The notes below the pieces were generated by a model. It made no database searches, was not told where the DNA came from, and saw nothing but the letters and a program-made list of their open reading frames with translations. DNA of 64,000 bases from contig JAGTJL010000033.1 in NCBI GenBank assembly GCA_020746875.1, positions 186,001 to 250,000 on the forward strand, given 5' to 3'. The stretch is from Rhexocercosporidium sp. MPI-PUGE-AT-0058. Taxonomy: Eukaryota; Ascomycota; Leotiomycetes; Helotiales. The translations under genes were made by a program, and so were the position numbers. Each line of letters starts with the position of its first letter. Position 1 is the first letter of the stretch. This document shows, in pieces, positions 1 to 12,423 of this stretch.

Positions 1-1521
1 AGGATCGTTCACAAGACGGCCGTAGCATTGATATTCGTATGTCTTCCTCATTGAACCAAGAATCGGATCTGTTCAACCGATCCCCCCATACGATTCGGTA
101 CTGGGTCGTCTTTGTCTGGCGTCCAGCAAGGGGTTGGGTGCGTATCCCACGCAGTCGAAAACGGTGCTCGTCTGGGATCTTAGGTTCTACGGCTAGCAGA
201 ATCTCGGTGGCCTCCTTGTCTTCCAGGTCGTCCGCGTCGACGACTTCGACCAAGTCCTGATCACCCACATCTGGGTCTCCGAGCCCTTTTTGCTGCTGCA
301 TTGCGACGGGCCCCCCTTCCACCACCACCTCGGTCTCCTGCAGCTCCCACTCCTCAAGACCCTGAGCTGTGCCATTTCGAGAAGTATCTTGCAGCTCTTC
401 TGGCCTGCTACTGGTGGTTTCGGTGCATTCTCGACTCTGGATCCCGTCTGGTGGTGCTTCGGCCGAGCGAGGACTTGGGGAGGTAGGTGTGCCGGCAGAC
501 GATGACTCCACTTGTAGCTCTTCCAAAGCCAATCCCAATTCTTTCTCCAGTTCAACCATGCTATCATCAGTCCATCCATCATTGCCGTTGTCAGAAGGAT
601 TGGGAAGAAAGTGGGGCGCGGACTCCATTGACGTGCTCTGCGTGATATCGTCGATGTCTTGCTGGCTGATCTTATCCTGCAGCGGCGTAGAGGATCGAGG
701 GACGGTCTGGAGTTGGGCTTGTGCGAGAGTAGCAGGCACGCCGTGATGCTCATGAGGCCGACGCCCCGGAGCTGGCTTGTTGACATAATAAGTCTCCTCA
801 ACGTCATACCATGGGCCGGATGTATTAATGGACTCTGTCGGCGTTGAGACGAGTTCTGAGCTTGCGACGATATGCGGACTCGCATTCTGTCCAATATGCC
901 CAGTATCGATATCCCCGAAAGCGCCTTCGACTTCATTCCCAGCACCTGCGTTATCTGCGCCGTTATCATCGAGGATCACTGGTTGATCTGCATATAATTA
1001 GCGGACCGCTTTGAGCATGAACAGTAGCCGGTGTATGTACCTTGACAAATACCCTGACATTCGCCCAACCCTGATTGTGTTGGGTTGACTTGCAGTCCGA
1101 CACTGTCGACAGCGGGTTGTTCTAAACGCTGAATGGTACACCCAGTCTTCGAGGCTTCAGTCGAGATCTTCGAACTCAGAGCCGCTCGAGAGAGCTCCTC
1201 GAGAGACGGAAAATGGTCGTCTGATTCATCGTCATTGTCGGCAAGAGCGTGCTTAGGATCTAGATGGACGGATCAAAAGGATTCACTTCGGGTAGAGCTC
1301 TTCCACATACCTTCAGCTCTCGCTGCTCTATTTCTATCAGCTTGATATCCAGAACGAGAAAGAGGATCAGCAGATTTGCGTATTTTCTGGCCGCCGCTGG
1401 TGTTGACTGGACGGATTGAAGGGCCGGTTTGATCATGCCAAAGGGTATTTCTGTTGCAGAAGGGCGGGTTTGATAGAGGAACTGCAAATGGAACGAATCT
1501 TATACTCTCAAGGGCAGCCAT
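1..1521 (-). CDS. Three-exon gene for an unrecognised acidic, low-complexity protein; 3' end beyond window
   Basis: Exons are complement 1311-1521, 1041-1259 and 1-987 (incomplete). The introns are 51 nt (donor GTATGT, acceptor TAG) and 53 nt (donor GTACAT, acceptor CAG); both join in phase and leave one open frame of at least 472 codons from the ATG at 1521. The product is Ser/Thr/Glu/Asp-rich, with an FPSLEEL segment near residue 90 and a long disordered middle. Its last visible 70 residues look folded and contain YRIVWGD and SWFNEEDIRIS, loosely like a chromodomain-type beta barrel, which is a weak resemblance only. Base composition is normal and there are no RIP-type stops, although a RIP block begins 1.4 kb away. 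The 258-codon open frame at 193-969 on this strand is an out-of-frame shadow of exon 3. Function is unknown; I am confident of the gene structure, not of the role. Confidence 0.8.
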
Positions 1522-2884
1522 CACGAAACGAAGTAGGCAGAGAGAAGTGCAGTTTGAGCGTGTGTCGAATGTTCAGCGAGGGGAATTGAGGGACTTAAGA
1601 GGTGATCCGCGAGCGCCTGCTTGCCGAAATTGAGCTGATCTCGTCCACACATCAGCTTTGCCGCTCGCAGCTGCCGTCTGCCGTCCTAAATTCAACCTAG
1701 TCCTGCGCATGAAATCTCAGTCCCTCCAGGCTCCGGCCAGGACTCGTTTGTCTTGCATCCCCCGTCTTCCTCGGCTTCACCGAAGATCGAGAAATCAGCC
1801 GGTGATCACTCTAATGTTGCTCAAAACTCAACCCACAACACCCTTCCCCTGGAGCCTGTGGCCATCTCCGCGTAGATGTGGCCAAACGACCTTCCCATTG
1901 AAGAAGTGATATTCCACGGCATGAATTATGCTTTCCCCATTCTGGTGGCGCGTACACTCCTGCCACAGCAGTGAGGACCCTGAGCCAAAGGATTTGCGGA
2001 AGAGCTCTCAAATCACCACATCCATCCTTCCAATATGCAACCGGCTGCGGATCGAGCTCCTTCCGAGGTCGTATGACCTGCCTCCTCGCAATCTTCCACG
2101 TCAGCCTGCCTGTTTGTGATCCATTCTCCCAACGCCGGCGTTTCGTGTTCAGTCCGTGGGATGCTCAGCAGAGGCTGCGAAGCTGCCATTGTCATGCAAA
2201 TGGTCGTCTGCCATGGCCACGTTTGGATGAAATCGGCCCTTCTCGTCACAGATTAGCCCAGATCGAGGCATACAGCGCATGTCATCGTCTCACCGACCTA
2301 AGGGAGCTCACCAAGATCCTTTTCCTGACGCGTAATGGCACGGCGCAGCCAGGCAGAAGCTGGCCACGTCGTCGCGAGGCATTTCTTCCATTGGCCAGGT
2401 CATACCGCACGAAGGGAATGCCAAGGGCAAGCCTCCACTGTCGCGGTCGCCGACTGAAGCAATTCCGTGAGTATTGTGATGGTGCGGCAGCGAGAAGAGG
2501 GCCGCGAGCTGAGCTCACGCTCGTATCTCGGCCAATGCGATGCAATCCAGAGGAATGATCGCCGTCGCGACGGTCGCAAGCATCGAATCCAGAGTGGCAG
2601 ATGGAGGAGGATCAAGGGTTCTGGCGTCAAGCCGCCGTGCCGTGAAGGTTTTCAGCTGCAGCGGGGTTGGCGAAGGGAGCGTATTGCGTGGGTCTCGTGA
2701 GGAACGCGTCGATAGCGCATGACGAGGGCAAATGGCCGAGCGAAAGGGGGGTTAGGAAGAGATTGAAGAGGATGATGGTCGCGCAGCGGGGTGGGCGAGC
2801 TCTTATAGACGTTGAAAGCGGCGCTGGGCCCGTGCACGCACCTTGCCCGAAGCAGAGGGTCGCTAAACCCGGGGGGGCAAACCG
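1522..2884. other. GC-normal stretch, no supportable gene
   Basis: Upstream region of the first gene. Several open frames of 60-195 codons overlap on both strands, but none shows a domain, a convincing splice pattern or consistent protein-like composition. A plus-strand reading around 1690-2240 looks protein-like between stops at 1876, 1971 and 2071, so decayed coding DNA is possible. Composition changes abruptly at about 2885, where A+T-rich RIP sequence starts within a few bases. Confidence 0.5.
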
Positions 2885-3411
2885 CAGTACTGTTATTATA
2901 ATTTAATTATATATTTAAATATTATTTATTTAATTATATATAATTTAAATACGTGTTTATATTCTTATTTATTGTTAATATTAATTACTTAATAGATTAC
3001 TTATATCGATATATGAAGTCCTTATATATTATATTTTTAAAGCGCGTATTAATACTTTCATTTATTATAATATCTTAAGAGTATTAATTTACTGCTCGGC
3101 GCTATACTTTTATTAAGAATTAATATATATATATTCGAGGAGCTTATATTATATTTCTTGACTACTTATGCGCTTTTAAATAATAAGGCTTATTTATATA
3201 ATAGAGCCTTACTATAAGGGTGTGTCGCGCTTTAGCGCATTTTACTAATTATATATATACTTTCGTAAGTACTTACGTATATATATACTCGGGTTATAGT
3301 CCTCTCTTATAAAGGGTAACGCTTATTTTAATATATCTTTTGAACTCTTACTCTTTACGTTAATCGTAAAGCTCTTAAACCATTAAAAGCCTGCTCTACT
3401 TCTGTCCGATA
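2885..3411 (+). mobile_element. 3' end fragment of a copia B-family retrotransposon
   Basis: The segment is the inverted counterpart of about 46838-47390. It has roughly 340 bp of internal tail followed by a complete 189-bp LTR (3223-3411). The LTR begins TGTCGCGC and ends CCGATA, which matches CGACA in the intact copies after a C-to-T change. The left side is truncated at the abrupt junction with GC-normal DNA at 2885. The LTR follows the internal sequence, so this is a 3' LTR in plus orientation. Confidence 0.7.
3223..3411 (+). repeat. Copia B-family LTR (189 bp)
   Basis: Same length as the two LTRs flanking copia B at 46838-47026 and 55005-55193, in the opposite orientation. Differences from those copies are mostly C/T and G/A transitions. 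Confidence 0.75.
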
Positions 3412-4134
3412 TAAGCTAATAATACTAATATATTATATAAAACGGCTTATTAAATAATCGGACGACGTCCGACGGACTAATCGCGGTGCAGTATTATATA
3501 CTTAACGTAATAATTTAAATAATTGTATTAATTTAATTAATTAAATTAATTAAATTCATTAACCGGAATACGGCTATCCGACTTATAGCGGCCTAGTCCT
3601 CGCTTTAAGCGACGCGAAAGCGTATTAATATATTATTAATTAACGCATTAGCATCGCGGACGCTATTATTAAAAGAAAGAATAATTATTATAAGGTATAG
3701 CTAAAGCACTATACGGAAATAACTAAATCACCATATACTAAGGTTTTTCTAGGCACGCCGGGCGCATTTATCAACCGCGCCCTATCATACTAATTTGTAC
3801 TAAGGGCTAAGGGCCGTTAATGAAACCCCTAAGCTTTATTAAACTTGACTTTTAAAGTTATTTATACTTTCTTATTTAATATATTAAAATAATATATCGA
3901 ATTTAAAGAAGATTATAAAGATAAATTAATATAATTACGTAAAATATATATATTACACTTAACCTCTAATATAAATTAATATAATAAGGCGCGGTTAATA
4001 AATGCACCTTCCGGATTCTTGAAAATTCCTTAGCGTATAGTGATTTAGCTATTTCCGTATAGTGCTTTAGCTGTACCCTTATTATATATATACTTATTTA
4101 TTTTATTTATACGAAATCGGGCTCGTAATATAAG
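3412..4134 (+). mobile_element. Gypsy A-family 3' tail and first 55 bp of its LTR, plus orientation
   Basis: Bases 3412-3690 are an inverted copy of the tail of element A (about 4440-4700). Bases 4080-4134 are the first 55 bp of the same family's 257-bp LTR. The rest of that LTR lies at 12424-12624, because element A inserted into it. A small TIR element (3698-4073) interrupts the tail. Confidence 0.7.
3698..4073. mobile_element. Small non-autonomous DNA transposon (MITE-like), TA target duplication
   Basis: Arms of about 95 bp are inverted repeats: the left begins AGCTAAAGCACTATACGG and the right ends with its complement, preceded by a shared GGCGCGGTTRATAAATGC block. TA dinucleotides flank both ends (3696-3697 and 4074-4075). 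Probable outer bases are CAGCTAAAG after correcting one C-to-T change. TA duplications and CAG-type ends suit the Tc1/mariner-pogo (Fot1-like) group. At 376 bp with no coding capacity it is non-autonomous. It sits inside a gypsy tail next to the LTR. Confidence 0.6.
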
Positions 4135-4391
4135 TATTAGATGGAGTTCACGGTAGGCAAAGCTTTATAAAGGTTTAAAGTAAATTATATTTAAAAAATT
4201 AATCTTTAGCTTTTAAAAAAGTTTAAAAGAAAAGCGTATATATAAAAAGAATTACCCGTAAAAGGAAGCAAAACGCCGGCGTAATTAAATATATAAGTAA
4301 GACTAATTTTATTAATACCATAAAAGCCTCGGCCTCCTTATATTATAAGCCCGGTTCCGTATAAATAAAATAAATAAGTATATATATAATA
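4135..4391 (-). repeat. Gypsy A 3' LTR
   Basis: 257 bp. Read on the minus strand, the family LTR starts TGTCATG and ends CATCTGACA; here the ends have become TATTATA and CTAATA by transitions. It is bordered outside by the ATAAG duplication. Confidence 0.85.
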
Positions 4392-4406
4392 ACTATTCCC
4401 TCTCTT
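4392..4406 (-). other. Polypurine tract of gypsy A
   Basis: On the minus strand AAGAGAGGGAATAGT lies immediately upstream of the 3' LTR, the expected site of plus-strand DNA priming in LTR retrotransposons. Confidence 0.6.
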
Positions 4407-7400
4407 AATAATAACGTTTATAATACTAATGATTTAATTAATAATATATTAATACGCCTTTATATCGCTTAAGGCGAGGACTAAGCCGTAATAAGTCGGA
4501 TAGTTATATTCCGGTTAATAAATTTAATTAATTAAATTAATGCGGTTATTTAAATTACTGCGTTAAATATATAATATTACATCGCAATTAATTTATCGGA
4601 CGTCGTTTAATTATTTTATAAGCTATTTTATATAATATATTAATATTATTAACTTAATAAATAAGAATAACTTTATAAAATAATAATAAATATTTACTTT
4701 AATTATAAGATTCTTACGCGTATATATAAAAGCTCTCACACTTATATTTAAGTATTATAACTATTATTATTATTAAAGAATTATCTTCAGTAAACGAAGT
4801 AATAAGTAAGTTATGCGCTAGTAGCGTATTTACGTTTATTTACTAAGTAAATAAAGTGTAAATAATATAAATATAATAATATAATTACGTAATAATTACG
4901 ACTTCGTTACTTTATTAAGACGTATATATAAATAGCTTTTTTGTCGCGTTAATAATAACCTTTCTTCTTTAACTTATTTATATATAATACTTATATTTAT
5001 ACGTTATTATCCCTCCGTCTTTCTTTTTCTTTTCTTTTTTAATTAATTATTAATATTATTATTATTATTATATTCTTTATTTAACGTCTTAAAGTTATTA
5101 CATTTAATAACCTTACGAACTAGCCTCGCAAAAGTTTTTACGGCTAATATTTTAAAGTTATATTAATTAATCCCTTTTTTTATTATATTAATAAAGAAGG
5201 CAAAAAGAATTACAATTATTACTTTAAATAAAAGCCGTTTATATTATTATACGTACTTATATTTATAGAGTTTATTAATAATATAATATTAAGCGCGTTA
5301 AAAGTAAACCGTATATTAACCGTAAAATAAATAATTCCCTTATACCCTTTATAAAAATATCTATATTATAAAAAACCTTATTATTAATTTCGAGAACTAA
5401 TTACGTGAAAATAGCTAATATAATGCCGGCGTCGCCCTTAAGGACTATAACTTCATAATTCTCACGGGAGCTTAAAGCTTTACTACTTAGCTCGAGAAGC
5501 ACCGCATAACCAATTCTTTATCGCGTATATTCCTTAAGCTTAATAAAAAAGATATTAATTAAGTTTCTTTTTTTATTAATATTTCTTTTATAAGTTATAT
5601 TTTTTTTCTTTTAAAATACTATTAATATATTAATAAAATAAAAGAATTCAAGAAGTTTTATAAAAGCATAATATACTTAATCGATAATATATTTAAGTTT
5701 AAAAACGCTTATATTATTACTTTCGCTTTTAAAGCTAACTAAATTACTTACGGTTTAATAAAAGAATTAATAATAAAAATTCAGTTATACCGCGAAGTTA
5801 TAATAGCTATTATAAGTGTTTCGTGCCCGCTTTATTATTAATATATATTAATATTATATTAAGGCGATATTATATTAAATAAAATTATTAAAGCTATTTT
5901 AAGAAATGTTTTATAATTCTTTAGCGCTTAATAAATATTACGGTATAAGTTTAAGTTTAACGTTAAAAAATTTAAGATTTTTAAATAATTTAATTTATAA
6001 AGTAAATACCTTATGCTTTAAGTATTTATAATAAAGTTACGTTATTATTTTATAATTAAAATAAAATCTCGTTACCTTTTAAATTATAATTTAAATATAT
6101 TTTATAAGTCTATTTTTTTTAATATAATATTATATATTTTATACTTACGCTAGTATTACTTTTAAAGCTTTAATAAAACCCTTAAAACCTTTATAAAAAA
6201 ATATAAAAAAAAAATTTATTTATAATTAATAATACTTCCTCGGCTTCCCGACCTTTCGTAATTTTCCCGGCCTTTTTATAAATTATATAAAAGTTTTATA
6301 CTTTTTTATATTTAATATTTGACTTTTTAATTTATAATTTTTATTATATATATTAAGAGTTTCCTTAATATTCTCGAGATTTAAATATATTAAAAGCTAA
6401 GTATTATAATCTTCTAGGAAATCTTTTTATTTAATTAAATATTTCTTAATCTTATTCCTTTTATTTTATTTATAATTAAAAATACTTTTAATCTTTTATT
6501 TTTAAAAGTCATCTTCTTTATTTAGCTTCGGAAGCTTACCGAGTAAGTAATTATTTAATTACTTATTAGCTTATATTATATATTCTTTTAATAAAAATAT
6601 ATAAAATATTAAGTAAAGCTTTTTATATAAACTTAATAGCTTTAAAATATATACCGTATTACTTACGCACTTAATAATCTAAAATAGGCTAATATATTTT
6701 AACGACAGCTTTTTAGTCTTCAGTCGAATGTTTTTAATATTAAATATTATTTATTATTTTAATTAAAAATATTTATTTAAATGTCGGATATTATAATAGC
6801 TTTCTCGACTTTATTATGTATAATTTTAAACTTTTATAAGTTTAACTCGTTTATTATTTAATAACTTAATTTTATCTTAAGCAATTAATACTTCTCTTTC
6901 TTAAATACTGTCCTTAAGGTTTTATAATATTACCGGCTTATAGCCGTAATAGACTTAAAATAAAGATATTTAAAGCGTTTAATAAAAGAAATTATTATAA
7001 ATAAATTTAATAAAAGTTAATTTCTTTATTTAGTTTTTTTATAATATTCCGTAAAAAACGCGAAAGTATATTTTTAAATTTTAGTTTTATCTTTTTATTT
7101 ATTTATTTATTTAAAAATAATATATAAAGCTTAATCTTTATTTAATATATATATAAAAGTAAAAAGTAAATCAGAATTTATTAATAAATACTATATTTTT
7201 ATTAAATATAATATCTTAAAATACGTTAAAAAGAAAAAATACTCTCTCGAATAGTAATTCTGTAAGTTCGAGAACATTAATCGTTTTATAATATATTAAA
7301 TATTAAGCTATTTTTAAATACCGATTAATAATTATTAATATATAATTAAAATTTAGACTATTAAATAAGTCTTTATAAGGCAGTAACTTTATAATAAAAT

Positions 7401-8299
7401 CTATTAAAATCTCAGACTAAGGCCGCGAAAGCCTCGAAAAACTTATTAAAAGTTTATATAATATATATCGTTTCGATTTAATCTTTTAATAAATATTATA
7501 TTTTTTAATATATATTTTAATATTATCTTTTATTTTATTTTAAAAGTAAGTTTTACAGAGGAATTATAAAGTCTTTATAACACCGTAATGCCTTATTAAT
7601 AGGTTATTATAATAAAGTTTTATAATTTTTATTCTTAATATTAAATTATTTAAAATAAAAGCCTTAAAATCTTATTAAAAAAGTCTTAATATATTTAAGT
7701 TTTACTTTTAATTTAATTAAAATCTAAATTTACTTATTATATTAATTATATTTTTATAATTTTTATTATTATATTAAGCAAAGATAATTAAGTTTCGTAA
7801 CGGCTTTATTAATAAGGCTAAAGCTATTTAACTTTTAATTACTGCTTTTATTTATAATATTAAAATAAAATATTTATAATTATTAATTCCTACGATAAGC
7901 GGCTAGCCTTTATTCCTTATATATAATAATATATTTATAAATAAAATTATTATCTTAAGTATAATATTTAAAAGATTAAGTTTTATATACTTAATTTTTA
8001 GAATTCTTTTTTAAGTAATTTGTTCCGGTTTTATTAATACCGAGTCCGGCCTTTTATTAATAAATCTTAAATAATATTAAATAGTTTTCTTAATAATATT
8101 TTATAATTTCCGTTTAAAAATACTTTAATATCGGCTCTTCGACTTCGTAAAGCACTTATAAAAGCTCCTTTTAATTTATTTTAAAATATTAATAACTAAG
8201 TAATATTAATAAAGCCTTTAAATTCCCGATAATTTAACCTCTTATTAAATTCATTCGCCGAGTTTGCGATACTCTTACAGTAATAAATTTTAAAATTAT

Positions 8300-9700
8300 A
8301 AATAATAAAATATATTATTTATCGTACTTATCGACTCTCAAGATATTTCGCTATTATAAAATACTTAAAGTTATTATAATCCGTAAGCACTTTAATAATA
8401 TATTAACTATTCTTAAAATAATGCCTCTACTCCTTAAAACACTTAATAATAATTAAAAACTTTTTATTATAAATAATATAATTTCACTTAATATTAATTA
8501 TTTTATAAAATTAATACGTAACGGGTTTTTAATATCGCCTAAATCCTTCTTTAGAATTAGCTTATTAAGAGAGAATACTAATAATTATAAATCCAAAAGC
8601 ATTAGTTTTAACTTAAATGCGCTTCGTAAAATCGAAATATCTTATAATTAATATATTAATAAAAACTATTTTCAAATCTTTAAAGCTTTTCTTAATTATA
8701 TTAAAGAATTTAAAAAGTCTTTTTTTAATTTTATTTTTTATATTTTAAAAAGCTCTTATTAAGCTTACAATTATCTTAAAGTATTTTAATATAAATTTAT
8801 AATAAAAATTTATAAAACTTAAAAAAACCTAAATATTTTTATAAAATTCCGGCTTTAATTATTTTTAAATTAAATGAATTCGCTTTAAGTTCGCTTAAAT
8901 ACCGGTTAATCCGACTTTAAATCTTAAGAACTCGACTTAATTTACTTTAAACTCATACTTATTAAGTTTAACGAAGAACTTATACTTGCGCAACCGTTTT
9001 ATAATAGCTTTAATATACTTATAATATTCTTCTTTATTTTTAAAATAAATTAAAATATTATTAAAATATATAATAATAAAATAATTAATTAATCCCGTTA
9101 ATATTTTATTAATATACGCTTAAAACGTAATTAAAGCGTTAAATAGCTTAAAGGGCATTACTAAATATTTAAAATATTTATATTTAATATAAAAAGTTAT
9201 TTTTCATTTATATTCCTCTTTAATTTTAATATAATAATATATATTTTTTAAATTTAAGGCCGTAGATATTACGGCTCCGCCGAGACGGTCTAGCGTTTTA
9301 TTAATTAAAAAGAAGGGGTGACGATTTTTAATTATTACTTTATTTAATCCTTAATAATTTATATATAAACGTAATCCTTTATTTTTCTTTAATATAAATA
9401 ATATTAACGTATTTACGGGACTTTTTAATAAATAAATCCATTTCTTTTATAATAAAGTAATAAAGTATTCCTAAAGCGCGGCGAGTTGTGATTTAAAAAA
9501 GTTATAAAGGGAGCTATATAAAGGTAATACGTTAATATTAATAACATACTTAAATTTAATTTATTCTTTAAGGGGAGTAATTAGCGGATTATTATTATAT
9601 ATATTTATTATATTTATAAGCTAGTTTAAAAGAAGCGTTAATTTAAAAGTCTTTAACTAAATAACTAATACTTACGACGGTTTTACGACGTTAATATTAA
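8300..9700 (-). pseudogene. Gypsy A reverse transcriptase-RNase H, RIP-decayed
   Basis: The RT catalytic box reads Y-F-N-N-I-L-I-Y-F at about 9040-9068, the G-to-A form of Y-x-D-D-I-L-I-Y-S. The homologous copy at 62562 keeps one Asp more. Downstream, the RNase H portion at about 8350-8630 aligns base for base with the plus-strand copy, which shows N-Y-x-x-x-x-K-E-L-L-V-I and T-D-Y-N-N-L. The family needs two catalytic Asp residues in RT, and both are lost here. Stops are TAA/TAG, as expected from CAA/CAG/TGG under RIP. Confidence 0.85.
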
Positions 9701-10379
9701 GATAAATATCTCACAATTGCCTTAAATACTTATATAATTTTAAATTCTTTAAATAATTATAATTAAATTAAAATATAAATATAATATAAAATATTATTTT
9801 AAGGTCGATATTAAAAGTATTAATAAACTCTTTTATTATTACGATTTAAATCTCGTCTTAAATTAAGACGTAAACTTATTTCTTAAGTTTTTAGTCGTAA
9901 TACTTAACGCTCTTATATTTAAAGAATTTTATTTTAAAAATTATATTATACTTTAAGTCTTTATAATTATAAAATCTTTTTTAAAAGGTTTTTAAGATTT
10001 CATAATCGTTTTATATAATTATATATAAGTTATAAGCGTTAATTACTTAAAACTAATACTTATTAAAAGTTATAAATTCATAATTATACTTAAATAAAAA
10101 AAGAAATCCTTATAACTTAACTTTATATTTATTAAGAAAATTATAATTTAAGTTATTATTTATTAAATTATTAAGTAACGCATTCGCATTTGTCTTAAAT
10201 TACTTTAGTTTTATAAAAATATATAAGCGTTTAAAAACATCCCTTAAGCCTTTAACGCTTAAGACTTAATATTACCTTTTTTTATATTCTTTTTAATATT
10301 AAACGACTTTTATTTTTTAACGCATATAATAATATATACTTTTCTTTTTATTAAAAGGGTTTTCTTTATTACTTTAAAA

Positions 10380-12060
10380 TATTCTTTTACTTTTAACTTT
10401 TAAGAATTATTTTACGCTTATTATATAAACTTAAGATAATTATAATCCTTAAATTAATAACTTTTTTACTTATAAAAGCGATAAAATATAATACTTTTAA
10501 TATAATTCTTTTTTTTATTATTTTTATTTCTGTTAAAAAATTAAAAACCAAAAGTTAAAAGAGCGCCGTTAAATACGCGCTTCTTATTATTATTTTTAAA
10601 ATATTTTTTACGGCTTTTCTTATAAAATCCGCTATTCCTAGGATTATTATTATTTTATTTACCTCTGCCTCCGTTATATTTAGCCTTTAATATATTAAAA
10701 GATATTTCTTAAATTCTTTTAATAAAAAACTTAATATTATTAATTAATTTCTTTTATTATTAATAAATATTAAAAGAATTTATAAAAGCGTAAGAATTAA
10801 TTTATTACGTCGTTAATATATACGTAATTATTTTATAAAAGTTAATAATAATATTATTATTAAATATTTAAATATTACGGTCTTTAATAAATATAATAAA
10901 CCGTCGATATATTACTTAAATAAATTCGCTCGGTTATTAGCGGAACCGCTTAATATTTTTAATAACTTCAGCACTTCGAGTTTCTTTAAAAACATAAAGC
11001 CCTTTTAAGAAGTCGATAAATAAGTTTTATATTAACGGAATACCTTTGGGTTTAATTATAATTTACTTTATATTACTTTAATAAATTAATAAGTCGCCTT
11101 TTATATTTGCCGCTATAACGTGTACTCGATTTATATACGTATTATAATTATATAAATAAACTTTAAAGATTTCTTTTTAAATATTTTTTTAATTTCGTAA
11201 GCTCTTAAAACTCTTTTTCTTATATTTTTTAAGAATTATAATTATAAGGCATTTCTTATAATCGCGCTTATTTTTTACTTAAGCCGTAATATACTTTAAT
11301 AAAATATAAGCGTTTAAATTTAAATATATTAATAATATTATTTTAAATCTATAAATTACGTAATTTACCGTAAGTAATACGGTTATTTCTTAAGGGTATC
11401 CCGAGGCCGGTAAAGTCTTAGGCCTAATAGTATTTCTATTAAGCGAGTATTATAGGCCAGGTAAATTAGCTTTTAACTTTAAATTAAGGTTGCGCTTTAT
11501 TAAAAGTAATTTAAAATCTTTTATTAAAATAGCAGTAATAGAATTTAATATTATATTATAAGTTTATTAAAGGCTTTCTTTAACCGTATATTATTTACTT
11601 ATTACGTTTATATAAGTAACGGAAATTGCTTAAAGGCGGCGAAGTTTAATAAGACTATTTTTATAATAGGCGAGCCGCGTCTTCGCACGAGTGTCTTTAA
11701 CTTTAGACTTAATTAATAAGCGTATATATTCTTTAAGCTCGCGTTACTTTTAAGCGATTTATTCTTTAATAAATATACTTAAAGCTGTAAAATTAATATT
11801 AATATTAAAAATAAAAAAGATTATATTATCCGTTATATAATTAAATATGTTTAAGTTATTTTTAATTTACGCTATAGCCTTGCCTTTTTCTTTATAAGTA
11901 TAAACGGGCTAGCTATAAATATAAAAAGATTCCTTATTATTATTACCGCGAGTACTTTAAGGCAGTTCGCTATTAAAAGCACTTTCGCTTTTAATTATAT
12001 AAAGGGGATTTATAAATTCTATAATCTTACGAAGAATATTACGAGCGATACCGCTAAAGC
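10380..12060 (-). pseudogene. Gypsy A gag, RIP-decayed
   Basis: This region follows the 5' LTR on the minus strand and matches about 59600-61250 of the right-hand copy. A retroviral-type CCHC zinc knuckle is recognisable at 10442-10483 by the spacing x2-x4-x4 and flanking K-x-K-[SG]-x-x-F-K residues, but its Cys and His codons (TGT, CAT) now read TAT. Gag would form the particle and package RNA. Not functional. Confidence 0.75.
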
Positions 12061-12161
12061 AAGTATTACTCGTAGATTTAGCGTTATTAAATATAATTAC
12101 TTAATAAAGAACCGTTCCTCTACCTTTTATATTACTTCTTTATAAGATAAAGAAATTAACT

Positions 12162-12418
12162 TATTAAATAGAGTTTATATAAGTAAAGCTTTATAAAGGT
12201 TTAAAATAAATTATATTTAAAGAATTAATCTCTAGCTTTTAAAAAAGTCCAGAAGAGAAGCGTATATATATAAAAAGGGTTACCCGTAAGAGGAAGCAAA
12301 ACGCCGGCGTAATTAAATATATAAGTAGGACTAATTCTATTAATACCGTAAAAGCCTCGGCCCCCTTATGCTACGGGCCCGGTTCCGTATAAATAGAATG
12401 GATAGCATACACATGACA
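12162..12418 (-). repeat. Gypsy A 5' LTR
   Basis: 257 bp. Its promoter-proximal end keeps TGTCATGTGTATGC, less mutated than the 3' LTR. It is bordered by ATAAG at 12419-12423. Confidence 0.85.
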
Positions 12419-12423
12419 ATAAG

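Larger units (their letters stand above)
4135..12418 (-). mobile_element. Full-length Ty3/gypsy retrotransposon A, heavily RIP-mutated
   Basis: Two same-orientation 257-bp LTRs (4135-4391 and 12162-12418) enclose 7.8 kb. A perfect 5-bp target duplication ATAAG lies at 4130-4134 and 12419-12423. Coding order on the minus strand is gag with a CCHC-like zinc knuckle (10442-10483), then RT with the catalytic box decayed from Y-x-D-D to Y-F-N-N (9057-9068), then RNase H (about 8350-8630). Its gag-to-RNase H spacing equals that of the copy at 59218-64000 to the base. The target was an LTR of its own family. TAA/TAG codons occur throughout, so it is inactive. Confidence 0.9.

Noticed and set aside
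193..969. 258-codon open frame on the minus strand
   Set aside because: It is a shifted frame over the third exon of the gene at 1-1521. The other frame joins two upstream exons through consensus introns and has protein-like composition.
1690..2240. Plus-strand pseudogene reading upstream of the first gene
   Set aside because: Four or five stops in about 190 codons, an equally plausible minus-strand reading, and no recognisable domain or introns.
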